A stretch of DNA of 64,000 nt from contig KV748212.1 of the NCBI GenBank assembly GCA_001692895.1, forward strand, positions 372,001 through 436,000, given 5' to 3'. Position numbers and translations under genes: made by a program. The stretch's first letter is position 1. The number at the start of each line of letters is the position of its first letter. The stretch comes from Cenococcum geophilum 1.58 (Eukaryota; Ascomycota; Dothideomycetes; Gloniales; Gloniaceae). The notes under the pieces are model-generated. The model made no database searches. It worked only from the letters and a program-made list of their open reading frames with translations, and was not told the origin of the DNA. Positions 21,825 through 33,640 of the stretch are shown here, in pieces.

Positions 21825-21828
21825 TTAA

Positions 21829-22172
21829 GGGATACAACTTACCCAGAAAGATACGCCTTTTATCTTTAATAATAACTATATAAAAGCCTTTAGGGGGTTA
21901 AAAGATCGGCTTATCTCTACTTTAATCCTTTATTACTATAATCTAGACCTTAAATTAATACTAGAAATAGACGCTTCTAACGGAGTTATAGCAGGAATCC
22001 TATTATAGCTATATTTAGACGGTAAATAGTACCATATTGCCTTTTTCTTAAAAATAATAGACCTAGCTAAGTATAACTATAAAGTATACGATAAAAAAAC
22101 ACTAGCTATTATCCGATCGTTGTCCTAATAGCGCGTAAAGCTTAAAGGCACTAACTTTTGGATTAAAATATA
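21829..22172 (+). pseudogene. Gypsy C RNase H relic, truncated
   Basis: The frame continues from RT with QLTQKDTPFIFN, then LKLILEIDASNGVIAGILL (RNase H motif with the catalytic D kept) and YNYKVYDKKTLAIIRS, and ends KLKGTNFWIKI. It stops where TIR element 3 begins at 22173. The expected continuation (TDHKNL-type block and integrase) is not found on the right side of that element. Confidence 0.85.
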
Positions 22173-22391
22173 TATTAGGATTTTTTTTTTAGGCACGTTG
22201 TTGCAGTTTACGGCAATTTGCTACAAAATGTAGAAAATTTATAATTTAAGCGGTTGTATATGGTCCTTACCGGGTTGCGCAAACCACATATTCCGTAATA
22301 AGTTTTTAGCATTTATAAGTAAACTATAGCAAAATGCCTAAACGCTAAACTAATACCAATATCTTCTACTCTATAAATAAAAAGCGTATTA
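22173..22391. mobile_element. TIR DNA element 3, left piece
   Basis: It begins TATTAGGA with a long T-run and AGGCACGTTGTTGCAG, the family terminus with C-to-T changes, then the TTTACGGCAATTTGCTAC block of the second-type end. At 22392 the target duplication of LINE-B starts, and the element goes on at 35109. It has not been closed at a far end. Confidence 0.7.
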
Positions 22392-22407
22392 TTAGTATAA
22401 TATATAT

Positions 22408-22700
22408 TATTATTATTTATTCTATTTATTGCCTAATTTGGTCCCTTTTTAGGTCCATATAGGCTACTACCTATCTATATAGGAAAAAATCCCCATAGGG
22501 GGGAAAACCTAAGTATTTCCTTTTAGCTAGTCTTATACGTTCCGCCTTCGCCTAGCTTGTATATCCTTATGTCTTTTAGTCTACCTTGCATATTATACTT
22601 CCTAGGTATATTGGAAGATCTAGGGGAAAGGAGTAGTAGGAGGGTTTGGCGATTCGCTAGTGTGCCGCCTATAGCTAGGTGGGGGGTAACTAGTCCTTAA
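22408..22700 (-). other. LINE-B 3' untranslated region and AAT tail
   Basis: Read on the minus strand, a GGTTTTCCCCCCTATGGGG block is followed by TAGTAGCC, GGACCAAAT and an (AAT)n tail. The layout resembles the 3' end of LINE-A (TTTTCTCCC, GGAGTAGTCC, GGGATCCGAAT, ATT repeats), which suggests related 3' ends recognised by their RTs. Confidence 0.65.
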
Positions 22701-25612
22701 GGGGCTGGAACGGGGCGTATTCTATAGTGTCCTCCTATTATATCTCGTATACTATTTAGAACTGCTAGAGGATTCCTTATCCTATAAGCTATTTTACTAC
22801 TATTTATAGGCCCCTGCTTATAGAAAGCATCTAAGTAATATCATTTATGCCTACTCTAGCGAGTAGCTAGTCCCTTGCTAAGCGGTAGCTACAAAATAGT
22901 AGTATATAGCGTACTAACTGGACGGGCCATCCGCATATATATTAAAGTATAGTATTTAGAATATAGATGCTTATAAGCTATGCATTTAGACCTAGAACCT
23001 CTATCTATAGTAGGAAGGCGGCTATAGATTCTACCTTTATTAGTCCTTTATATAGGGGGAGAGTTAATATTAACCATAAGGTGTTCCATATGGCTACATC
23101 CTATGTTTTCGCTACCTCCTTTTATTGTCGCTTCCATTTACGGTCTGCCTATCTTATAATTAGTATGGTAGATCTCTATCTATGCTAGTAGCCTCCTATC
23201 CTCTGTCGCCGCTATGGCGCTCTACTAGTGTGGCGTCAAGTCTCTACTTAGTAGGCTAGTAGTTTCCGCATTTCCTTTTCTCTCTCTACCGCTTATAGGT
23301 AGAGAGCTTCCTAGCTAGTATACTTAGGCGCGACTCCCCTTTAAGGGGCCCTTACTCCTTATATAAGTCTCATTCCTTATATATATTTTAGTGTTTAGCG
23401 TATTTTTTCTTCTACTAGGTAGCCTTATACTGTAACTGCTCTCTATATAGTAGTTATATTAATATATATGTCTAGTAGTGGGACTACTGCGTCGTGTTTA
23501 AGTGCGGCGCGTAGTGTTCTCTTATAGGCCCCTGTAGTTCTACACAGGCACTAGTTTTATAGCTTAGCTAATAGCGCTAGGGAGCTTTTTACTAGCTCCT
23601 TACCGTCTAGTCCTAGGCCCCAGATCTAGGAGCTGTATAGTATTATTAGCCTTATAACTGCTGTATATAGTAGGCGTGTAAGTCTAAAAGAGGGTCCCTA
23701 TATTAAGGCAGCAATTTATAATACTACTAAGAATACAGCTGCTCCCCTATAGGTCGCCTATGTGATATACTCGTTCTAGTTTAGTCTAGAATCTACCTAA
23801 ACCCCTAGAATCTTAAGGGTAGCTTCTAGTTTTACTTCGCAGCCTTAAATATTTACTATTAAGGCTAGGTCGCTACTTACCTTTCTTTTTCTTATAAAGT
23901 GGATAAGCTAGTATTTATCTAGTGCGAATTTAGCACCATATCGTTTTGCCTATATAATGCACCTATTATACGCCTAGTTTAGCCTAGTGCAGTTTTCTAC
24001 TACTATATTTCCCTATAAGATTAGGTTTATATTATTAACAAATCCTAGGGCTATTATATCCTGGCTATTATTAAATATCTCTAGTAGCTTAGATATAAAG
24101 AAGAGGAATAGGATTAGTAAAAGGGGTAATCCCTATAGTATACCTGTAGGTATTAGTATTAATTCGCTTTTATATCCCTTAATTATAATTTTTGTAGTGC
24201 GCCCTATTAGGAAGGCTTAGATAAACTTAATTATTTAATCTAGTAGGCCCTTATTTCTTAGAATTTATAGGAGTCTCTTATATAATATATTATTAAAGGC
24301 TCCGCTTAGGTCTAAGCTTAGCATAGATATAGTGCATCCTAGGTAAGCTTACTATGCTGCTTAAACACTAAAGGTAATTAGGGAGAGGGCTAAGAGGGTT
24401 AATCGTTTCTTTCTTACGCCTATTTATATCCATAGTAGTAGCTCCTATACTTCCGCCGCTTCTTATATACGTTCTATAACTATCTTTTCTAGAAGCTTTC
24501 TTAAGGTGTTTTTTAGGGTAATTGGGCGGTAGCTTCCCGGAAGGGAGTAGTCTTTTTTCTTTACCTTTTATAAGATAACCGTAGTTATTGCTTTAAAGCA
24601 TTTAGGTAATTCGCCTCTCCGGAGACAGGCGGTTGCGGTATTAGCAAGTAGTATTGCTATCGCTTCTGCTATAGCTTTAATTATCTTATTTAGGATCTTA
24701 TCTAGCCCTAGCGCTTTACTAGTAGGGAGCTTTTATATAGCGTCCTTTATTTCTTTTACTAATATTATATAGCTTATTTTAATAGGTAGGGGGGGGGATT
24801 GGCTACTAATGTCCTATAGGTCTGCTTGGCCCGCGCCTAGGAAGAACCTTTCTACTAATATTTTAATTTTTTCCTTATTATTGTTCGTATACTAGTCCTA
24901 TTCTAACCAGTAGAGTGTAGGTAGGTAGGGGTCCTCTAGCGTCTCTTCGGCGGCTTACCTACTCCACTTTAACATACGCTAAAGTCCTTTATTATGTAGT
25001 TTAGTAAGGTCTGTAGTAATTTTCTCTAAAAATTAGCGCTAGTTGTTTCTACCCTCTTTCCGTATTATCTTCTTAAGCCTACTTTTTAGGGCCTTAAAGC
25101 TTTGTTAATAGTGGGCTTCGCCTATTATAGTATACTGTCGTCTTACCCTCCTTACGCCTATGAGTAGCTAGGCCGCCTCTAGCGACCATTTATGGCGGGC
25201 GTGTTTACTAGGTTTGGCTTTTAGGTAGTATTTTTTTAGGCAGTTGCCTATAATCCTCTAAATGTCCTTTAGCGATGCTTAAGGTATAGCTGCTAGCCTA
25301 TTAGTGACTTCCTAGGTATATTTTTCCTGGTTAAGTTTCTTAGTAGCGTATCTCTGGCAGGTTCGCTATATTAGTGCGGCGACGTTAAGCGCTATCCGTA
25401 TAGGTATATAGTCTGCGGTAATTACCTATATATCTTCTGGTCCGCAGAACTTTCGTCGGTCTGTAAGTGTTTCTTATATAAATATAAGGTTGATTATACT
25501 TTCTTAGGTTCCTCTTTTCTAGGTAGGTTTGCTAGTTAGGATAGTTAAGGCAAGGCCCCGCGTTTCTAGCTTATTTAGTAAGTAGGTTACCTATACTTCG
25601 GTTATAGCCTAC
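22701..25612 (-). pseudogene. LINE-B ORF2: endonuclease end, RT and C-terminus relic
   Basis: The frame after the gypsy insertion begins with the end of the endonuclease (DRRKFCGPEDIQVITADYIP) and a linker with KKYYLKAKPSKHARHKWSLE. RT follows at about 24750-23900 with SYRPITLKNTLRKLLEKIV, ISMLSLDLSGAFNNILY (motif A aspartate kept), GILQGLPLLLILFLFFISK and LGFVNDINLIL, the altered YADD region. The 3' third, to about 22700, is poorly conserved and I see no clear RNase H. Ends are approximate. Stops are TAG/TAA. Confidence 0.8.
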
Positions 25613-25617
25613 TGCCC

Positions 25618-25810
25618 TATTATGGGACGGGGGTAGTGGCTACAGAGCGTATATATTCGAGGAGTCTACAAGACGTTACGCGATCGATCGTAAGGGTCAA
25701 GGGCGTAAGGAGGTAATATACCTACGCGTAGCTGACATAAGCTGTACGCGAGGTGTATGCGAGAGCACGGGGTTCTCCTATAGAGGCCCCTGCGGTAGGG
25801 TTCCGTAACA
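25618..25810 (-). repeat. 3' LTR of gypsy B2
   Basis: This 193-bp LTR is in reverse orientation and begins (plus strand) TATTATGGGACGGGGG and ends GGTTCCGTAACA. It is flanked by TGCCC on its left. Confidence 0.95.
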
Positions 25811-26099
25811 CTACCCCCCCTCCTATAGAGGTGGAGCTCCGGCGACGCTGTGGTTACTATATACATATAAAAGGGACACTTAAGGTATAAAAAAAAAAGA
25901 AAAAAGGGGGGTATTGCTAAAGGCTTGAAATAACGTTATGTAATAAGGCTTGGCATCTAAGAGTCCAACTAATTAGACAACTTAAACCACCAGTTGGAGT
26001 TCCTGGACATCTTAATAATATTCCAGTTATGTAATCGCACTTTGCCGCAATCTAATAGTAATTTGCCCTTATATAGCAATGTATAACGGTTTAACTCTA

Positions 26100-27530
26100 T
26101 AAGCGCTCCTATAGAGAATTAGATATGAAATCTCTACTTAGGCCTAGTTTCTATAGGTTCGCGTAGTAAAAGTCGCTAATTAGATCCTTTGTATTTTTAA
26201 AGTTTTCCTATAGTTGCCATTCTGGCTGGTTTATATTAAATCCTATATATATAGCTTTGTAGTAGAGCCATTATCCTCTGCCTTTGCTAAAGTATTTAAA
26301 GTCGATAATTTGTTTAACGGTCCACTCCTTATAGTTCTCGTCTTCGTTCTTATTTTGGATTAGTACTAATAGGGGTTTAGGCTATATCTGCCCTAGTAAG
26401 GGGTTAGGCTAATAGAGGTATAGTAACTATAGGTAAAATATAGGCTATATCCCGCGGGTGGCTAGGGTAGGCGGGAGTTCTAGCTTATATGCGGCTCCCC
26501 TATTAATAACTTATTTAATTAGATAGGGGCTAAGGTTCTTATAATTAAGTAACTTTATAGGCCTCTGCGTAGAGATATTATGTATATCTAGCTATACCCA
26601 GTCGCTAACACGCATCTCCAGCGGTGGCGTTCTATAATAGTCGGCGAAGTAGGCCTGCTTTGCTTAAGCCCAGGCCATTTCTCCCTTATAGTAGTTGAGT
26701 AGATTTTTTATACGGTCTATATACTAGTCGGTAAGTAGCATCTTAAGATGTTTTCTATATAGTAGTTTCTTATTAATAGGTTCTAGTGGCTCTATGCCGG
26801 ATTAGGGGTAATAACCCTTATTCGCGAAGAACGGGGTAAGTCTTATAGTGGTTAAGACGTAGTTATTCGCTGTAAATTTACCTAGTAGGAGGTAATCCAC
26901 CTAGTTATCTTAACTATAGGCAACTACCTATTATAGGTATGCTTTTATGCTAGTATTAGCGTTTTCTAGTTACCTAGTAGTTTTATAGTAGAAGGATATA
27001 GACATCTTAATAGAGATGCTAAGGCGTTAGCAGATTTGTCTCTATACATCGGAGTTAAATTATATGCCTTAGTCGGACGTAATCGAGTTAGGTAACCTAT
27101 GTAGTCGGTAAACTTCGTAAAGGAAGGCGTTAGTAACATCGCTAACGGCTACNCCTTTAGTTAGGACGTAGTGGCGCTTTTTTATAAGTTGGTATATTAT
27201 TATAAGGATGTTCTTATAGGTACGGCCGTATCGTTTATAGGGTGGTAGGTTAACAACAAAATCTATAGCAATATCTACCTATCGTTGTATAGGTACTAGT
27301 AGAGGGTGCAGTAGTCCTTAGTACTTTATATTAAAGGCCTTAGCGCGCTTATAACTATAGTAGGCGCCTATAAAGCATTTAACTAAGTCTATTATTTTTA
27401 GCTAGAAGTAGTATTGGCTAAGGAGCTTATAGGTTCCTTTTTTTACCTAGGTGGCCGCTTAATCGGAGGTTGTAGGCCATTTAGATTAGTTGCCGTTGTA
27501 GATTTTTTAAGTTAGGGATAAATAGGCGGC
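26100..27530 (-). pseudogene. Gypsy B2 integrase and chromodomain relic
   Basis: On the minus strand the frame starts with LSGHLGKKRTYKLLSQYYF, continues DLVKCFIGAYYSYK and the integrase core, and ends with a chromodomain, VKQIIDFKYFSKGRG and YYKAIYIGFNINQPEW (about 26240-26320). It is collinear with B1 at 525-1900. Differences between the two copies are mostly transitions, as expected if RIP acted on each. A single N at 27153 lies inside. Confidence 0.88.
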
Positions 27531-27759
27531 CTCTATAATAGAGCCTATTCTCTTTTACTTCTAAGGCTGCTATATTAATCTGGCCTAAGCTTTAGAGATT
27601 AATAGGTAGCGTATAGGCGCCGGCGGTCTTTACGGCGATAAGTTAATACAGTAATGGGTTAACAAAGGTGTTATATACCGTAGTAATAAGCTCGTTAATT
27701 TTAGGAGGTAACTCTAGTTCTATAGTATAAAGCTAAGGTACAGTTGGCTCTATTATAGG

Positions 27760-29350
27760 TAGTATGCCTAGGGCTAAATTTCGTGCTTTTAGGATCGTTT
27801 ATTGTTGGAACTAATTATAAGGGTTATTTTTAAACTAAGGAAGGTCTTACGAGCGGCGTGTTAGGCTATTAGGTTTTGTACCTTATACTCCTAGTCTATA
27901 TATAATTTTAAAGTTAAAACTAGAGAGGAACTCGTTCTAATATGCCTAGCGTTAGTTTAGCTACTTTGTAGTTATAAAGTACTTAAGGTTGCAATAGTCC
28001 GTAAGGACTTTAGTTAGCTAGTTAGGCTCTACTAAGGAGAGTTCTAGTTAGAATTCTTTAGACGCTTATATAATTATAAGGAGTTCTTTATTATAAATCT
28101 TATAGTTATACTTTTATAGTATAAGCTTAGACAAGTAGAATGCAACTAGGTAAAGAAGACCGTCGTTACCTATCTAGGAGAGGACGCCTGCGTTAACGTA
28201 GTCTAAGGAGTTGGTTTTAAGATAGAGTTGTTGTCCTAGTATAAAGTAAGCTAGGATAGGTGCTTTGGTAAAGGCATTTTTAAGGTCTTAGAACGCCTTC
28301 TCGCATTTAGGCGTCTAGGTAAAGCGTAGGTACGTTTTTCTTCCTTTTATAGAAAGGCCCTTTGTTTACATTATTACTATAAGTAGTGCTACTGCGCCTA
28401 AGAAGTTGTATATAAATTTCCGATAGAAGTTAGCGAAACTAAGGAAGGCTTATACGTCCTTAATGCAGGTAGGGGCTTACTATTCGGTAATTGTATATAC
28501 TTTCTTAGGGTCTATATAGATACCCTTAGTGGTAATAATTAGTTTAAGGTATTTTACTTCTATAACTAAGGATTTATATTTCTTTAAATTAATATAAAGT
28601 CCTGCGTCCCTAAGGCGCTATAGGACCTTTTAAACGTGTTTAGTATGCTTAGAAGGGTTATTACTATAAATAAGTATATTGTCTAGGTACGCAGAGTAGA
28701 AGTCATTAAGGTAGTTCCGTAAGGCGTTATTAATATAGCTTTAAAAGGTGCCTAGGCCGTTATATACGCCAAAGGGCATAATAGTATATTTAAATTGGCT
28801 AAAGCGTAATGCAAATACGGTTTTCCATTTGTTACCTTCCCGTATTTAGAGATAGTTAAAGGCGGTAACAATATTAAGCTTAGTATAGATTTTAGCTTAA
28901 CTAAGTCGCTTAAGGGTCTTACGTATGAGCGGTACTAGGTATTAGTTTTTAATTATAATAGCGTTAAGTCCTCTATAGTTAATGTAGAATTAAATACCTT
29001 CTCCTAGTTTCTTAGTAAGAAGGATAGGGGCGGCTGCTAGTGATATGCTAGGACGAATGAATCCTTTATTAAGGTACTTGTTGATATACTTTTTTATAAC
29101 TAGAAGTTTATCTTTTAATATTAGGTAGGGTCTCTTATAAGGTAGCATTTTTCCTTATTTAATATTAATAGTATAGTCGTTAGGTTAATGTGGGGGGAGT
29201 ATATCTACGCCCTTTTATAAGCATATATTGGTAAAGTCGTAGTACCTTTTAGGGAGGAGCTTACGGAGTTCTTCGTTAGTAAGTCCTTTTTTAAGCTTTA
29301 TAAACTTCTTAAAGTCTAAAGGTAAAAGTCCGTAGAGTTTTATAAGGGCG
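27760..29350 (-). pseudogene. Gypsy B2 reverse transcriptase and RNase H relic
   Basis: RT blocks on the minus strand are FYINYRGLNAIIIKNQY, TLKRLSQAKIYTKLNI, WKTVFALRFSQFKYTIMPFG, GTFQSYINNALRNYLNDF and AYLDNILIYSNN (YLDD changed to YLDN), at about 29000-28650. RNase H follows at about 28310-27950 with FTKAPILAYF, LDYVNAGVLSQ and YNYKIYNKELLIII. The order RT then RNase H then integrase is that of gypsy. It is not translatable because of stops. Confidence 0.88.
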
Positions 29351-31800
29351 TTATCTTCTAAAAGGTTAACTATATTTATCCTATTACTATAGAGGACGTA
29401 GTTCTATTCTTTATTAAGCTTATATAATTATAATTAGGAAGCTACGGCAACGGTCTAGCCTTTTCTACGTGCTATGCGGTAGAAGGCTAGGGCACTTACG
29501 TAGTAGTAGTTAATCGTAGGTAGGGTAATAAGGGGTTCTATAAGTTAATATTTTAGGGAGTAAATAGAGGCGGCTAGGCTATACCTTAGGCAAGTCTCTC
29601 TACAGTATTTAAAGTTAAAGGTTACTTCTCTCTTCTTCTAGTTAATAGTGGGGTTGTATTATTTAAGCTAGTTTATTCTAAGGATAATAGGGTAGTTAGT
29701 AAGTGGTATAATATAGGCCTAGAGTTCTTCCTAGTGCCTATTTATATCTAGGTAGAGTTATACTATATAGGTAATCTTTTATATAGTATAACTACTATTA
29801 GCAAGTTATAGGGCGCGGGCTTTAGTAAGGGGTAAGGTAGGTAGGTTATAAGTACACACAAATTAGGTATCTATAAATTTATTAGTAGCTTCGCAATTAA
29901 TTATAGAACGGCTTTTATATTATTTTTTAGCAGTAGTTTCTATTATAGGTAAAACTATCTATTTCCGTCTATTTATTTTTACTAAGTTATTTATTAAGTA
30001 AGCCGATATATAGATCCCTCTGTTATTAGGGCGTCCTAACCTACAACTTAGAGCTAGAACTTAGCGTTTTCCGCTTCCGTATCCGACTTTACTGCTATTA
30101 CTATATCTTTATCTTATATAGTAGTAGTATATAGCAATATATTTAGTGTTTGGGGTATTAGGCTAGGTATTAGGCGGCGGCTACTAAACCTAGCTATTAG
30201 GCAGTTTGGGTTATCGTAATAGTAGCCTTTTTATTAGCATCTATAGCAGTGTCCTAGTTTCTAGAGTAGCTCGCGCTCTCTATTTAGGAGTTTTTATAGG
30301 AAGGTTAGTATAGAGAAATTAATATTGGCTCTGGTAGCACTTAAGGTAGTAGGTATCGATGGCTTAGTATATATAGGTTTAGTAGGCCCAGAAGGCTTCT
30401 ATAGAGAGGTCTTTAGGTAAGAGTTAGCAGTAGTAATCTAATTTAGTTATCGTTTAATCTTCTATAGAGCTGCTACTATATTATAAATATTGTTGTAGTT
30501 ATAGCTAGTGGCTGCGTAACTAAGGCGATAAATAACTTTTTTAAGGAGGTCCTTTTAGTCTTTAGTATCGTCTTAGGCGAGGGCTTCGGTGTATTCCTGG
30601 AATTTAATATAGAATTTATTAAATAATTTAGTGGGGTTTATCTTTAGGGCACGTAGTTTAGCTTAGCTAGTGGCTAATAGGTTATAGTCGCGGTATATTA
30701 GGTTAAAATCGTTAAGGACTTTTTAGTGGGACTACTACTTCTAGGGGCTATTAGTTTCCTATTAGGTAAAGAGTCTGTTAAATAGTATACCCTTTATTTG
30801 CCTAATAATGTAACTAATCTTAGTATCTTCTATAGGAAAAAGGTAGGCGCTCTAGGTTAGTTTCTTACGGATATATATCTTCTAGTAGCTATATTCCTTG
30901 CGGTCTCCCTAAAAGACTAGGGGATTAGGGTAACGTGTATTAGACCCTACAATAGCAGCTTAGGTTTAATTATTATAGCTTTTATTATTACTACTTTAGT
31001 AGGGGTTCCTATTAGGTAAAGCTGCTTAGCGCTAACCCTCTATTAAGTATTAAGTAGGTAAAGTTACCAAGGGCGTAGAGACTTAGGTGGCGTTATATAC
31101 AGTAAAGAGGTATCTAGCGTTATTACAAATATGCTTATTAAGCTAAGATTATAGGCATTTAATTATACCGTCTTTTTTAGTAACCGTAGTAATAAGTATA
31201 ATCTTAGCCTTCTTTAACCGTTAGACGTCGCGTTTAGACACGCAGAGGTTATCTTTAGTCTCTTAGCGTGTGTTATTAGCGAGCGCCTTACGAGATTATA
31301 GGTCTTAGATAATATTATGATCTTAGGCAGTACGCATTTTAGCTTATATAAGCTTTAAGTAGTAGTTCTATAGAAGGCGGTAGTATTTATTAGGTTCTCG
31401 TGCTATCTTTTTTATAAACATCTCAGCGTCTTATATTTTAATTTTAATAGGTAGTAGCTCTTCCGCTTGCTTATTTATAGTTATATAGTTAATAAAGGAT
31501 AAGACATTATTAATGTCTACCTTATTAAGGTTGTTGTAATCTTTTAAGCCACTAGGCTTCCCCTTAGGGGTTAAGACTAGGGCTAATAAGTTAAATTCTT
31601 TTAGGGTTAATTGGCGGCGTAGGTTAAGTATAGGTATTAGATTGTTCTTTAGGTTTAATATAGTAGCTAGTAAGGAATATTATCTTACTATTATGGGTTC
31701 CTTAGAAGTATAGAGTAGGGTAACTTATAAATACGCTACTTCTAGCAGCGCCTGCGGTATTGTAGAGACGTAGAATTAGTTGTAGGCTAAGTATCGGTAG
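29351..31800 (-). pseudogene. Gypsy B2 gag and protease relic
   Basis: The gag frame runs from near the 5' LTR (31820) leftward. A CCHC-like zinc knuckle lies at about 30200-30245, reading GHCYRCQQKGYYYDNPNC, with the histidine replaced by Y. Upstream is an alpha-helical gag core with RECQEYTEALA-like and IYRLSYAATSYNYN segments. The protease between about 30150 and 29400 is inferred from position; I cannot see an intact DSG/DTG. Many TAG/TAA stops are present. Confidence 0.7.
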
Positions 31801-31819
31801 TAAAAAAGGCGCAATGTAA

Positions 31820-32012
31820 TGTTATGGGACGGGGGCAGTAGCTATAGAGCGTATGTATTTGAGGAGTCTATAAGACGTTGCGCGATCAATCGTAAGGGTC
31901 GAGGGCGTAAGGAGGTAATATACCTACGCGTAGCTGATATAAGCTGTACGTAAGGTATACGCGAGAGCACGGGGTTCTCCTATAGAGGCCCCTGCGGTAG
32001 GGTTCCGTGACA
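31820..32012 (-). repeat. 5' LTR of gypsy B2
   Basis: This 193-bp LTR begins (plus strand) TGTTATGGGACGGGGG and ends GGTTCCGTGACA, and is followed by the target duplication TGCCC. On the minus strand it starts TGTCACGG, close to the family consensus. Confidence 0.95.
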
Positions 32013-32440
32013 TGCCCTCCCTATAATATATAGTGTGTATTAAAGTCCCCTAGAACTATTACCTCGCCTTCCGCTGTATTAATAGCCTATTAAAGTAGTT
32101 CCTATATAGTAATTTAGGGCTTATTATTACTTAGGTTATAAATATTAATTATACTAATTTAGCCCCTATTAGTAGCTAGTTATAGTTTATCTATATTAGG
32201 GCTAATATTATAGTAGCTCTATGCCTATATGTTGATGTGTTAACTAACTAGGAAGCATATATAGGTAGCTAGGTTTAGTTTATATAGGAGGTAGTATCCT
32301 TTTAGTTAGTATATTTTACGTGTTTGCGTATTATATACTAGTTCCTATAGGGCTATTATCTAATACTCTTTTAGGTTTAGGCTATTAAATAAGAGACGTA
32401 TTGCTCTGTAGTTTAAATATCTACAGTTATATTATACTAT
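32013..32440 (-). pseudogene. LINE-B ORF2 endonuclease, N-terminal part
   Basis: The apurinic-type endonuclease would nick the target DNA for reverse transcription. On the minus strand the frame shows LLFNSLNLKEYQIIALQELV (the first catalytic E in QE), YQPKGYYLLYKL, ISIINIYNLS and VIVLGDFNTHYIL, the GDFN block at the gypsy B2 insertion point. The order and spacing are those of Tad-clade endonucleases. It continues left of gypsy B2 at 25612. Several in-frame TAG/TAA codons are present. Confidence 0.85.
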
Positions 32441-33640
32441 TATTAGTCTCTTTATAGTATTAGTTAGTCTAGTAACTTATAGGTGTCTTCTATTTGCCTC
32501 TAAGGCGTCTTAGCTAGGGCTATTACGGTTAGGATTCTTTACTAGGATAGGTCTCTAGCGGCGTTAGTACTACCTTACAGGCGTCCTACGCTCCGCTTTG
32601 CCGTTAGTTAGGTAGAGGGTGCCCCTATTAGGGTAGGTACCCTAAATCTCTTTCTTTATACAACTATCTAGCCGCTATTACCTATTATACTTAGCTCCTT
32701 CTCCTTATATACATTTCCCCGCAGCGTGGCTGTAACCTAGTATAGTTAGGCTTATCTTATCTTAGTAGATTTTAGGTACACCTAGAAGGTCTTATATGTC
32801 GTTTTCTGCCATACTTTATATTCTTTGCCGTAGTTTACGCATCTAGCTCCCTTGTCCTTAGGGCAGTCCTTCGTCTTATATATGTTGGCGCACCGCCCGT
32901 ATCTTTCCTGTCTTCCGCATACGCTCTAGGTATAGCCCTACTGCTAGCATCTAAAGTATTGGCGGATTTAGACTGCGCTATAGTATAGCCAGGCTTTGTA
33001 CCAGAGGCTATCTATAACTATTTCTTTACATACTACTACCGCCTACATCTCCTAGGTCGGTAGGTTAATTATTAAGGTACCGCGTATTTTGACCCTTTAG
33101 AACCCTAGTAATACCCCTATATATATAGTGCGTACTTTATAGCGCCATATAACTCTAGATATCGTAATTTCTGGGACTAGTTTTTTAGTAGCCTCTATAA
33201 TCTTTTAGATAAGTTATAAGTTTATAGCGCCTCGCCCGCTTTCTACCTGTATATTAAGGGGTACTCTAATTACTTTAACCGAGAAGTCCTGGCGGAGGAT
33301 CTTGTACTTAGGGGTGTCTCCCTAGGTAATGGCCTGGTCCTTTACCTGTTGGTTAGGGAGTATAACCTTAACGTCGCCACTATATAGGACCTTTACTGCT
33401 ACTGCCTTTGGTTAGGTAGTTATATAGTAGAGTTTAACATACCTGCTTATCTAGGCCTCTACCTCAGTTTTTAAGTAGCTTTCCCTTATTAAGCCCTAGG
33501 GCTCGGGGCTTTCCACAAGCAGTTAGCTGCCACCACCAATAACACAGGGAATTTCACTAGTTCTCTCGGGTATCTTATAATAGGATTAACCTAAGTACTA
33601 GTCTACCCCCCAGCAGTCTATATAAGAGTCTCCTCCTAGA
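32420..33640 (-). pseudogene. LINE-B ORF1 relic with zinc knuckles
   Basis: ORF1 of Tad-type LINEs is an RNA-binding gag-like protein. The minus-strand frame contains AVAVKVLYSGDVKVILPNQQ, YKILRQDFSVKVIRVPL and KKLVPEITISRVIWRY. A triple zinc-knuckle region is at about 32990-32810: YFRCQQQGYTQSVC, YGRCANIYKTKDC and CVNYGKEYKVW, with several C or H lost to Y. Read-through of TAG as CAG is assumed. The start is not visible; the frame can be followed up to about 33640. Confidence 0.8.

Larger units (their letters stand above)
18067..22172 (+). mobile_element. Gypsy family C, 5' part
   Basis: A third gypsy family has a leader/LTR region, gag, zinc knuckle, protease, RT and the start of RNase H, all plus strand. 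The element starts exactly where LINE-A3 stops, probably with TATAACGG (from TGTAACGG). A TTAA-flanked MITE lies in it at 21549-21828. It stops at 22172, at the end of TIR element 3. No integrase or 3' LTR of this family is found in the window, so the 3' half is missing. Confidence 0.8.
25618..32012 (-). mobile_element. Gypsy family B, copy B2, full length
   Basis: The 6,395-bp element has 193-bp LTRs at both ends and a perfect target duplication TGCCC (25613-25617 and 32013-32017). On the minus strand the order is LTR, gag with zinc knuckle, protease, RT, RNase H, integrase, chromodomain, G-rich tract, LTR. It is inserted in the endonuclease of LINE-B just after the GDFN motif. Copy B1 at the left edge of the window is the same family. 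One N is at 27153. Confidence 0.95.

Noticed and set aside
22967-24220. Two plus-strand frames (22967-23188 and 23987-24220)
   Set aside because: They are antisense to LINE-B ORF2, whose RT motifs are on the minus strand.
25666-25866. Minus-strand frame of 66 codons
   Set aside because: It lies across the gypsy B2 3' LTR and its polypurine tract.
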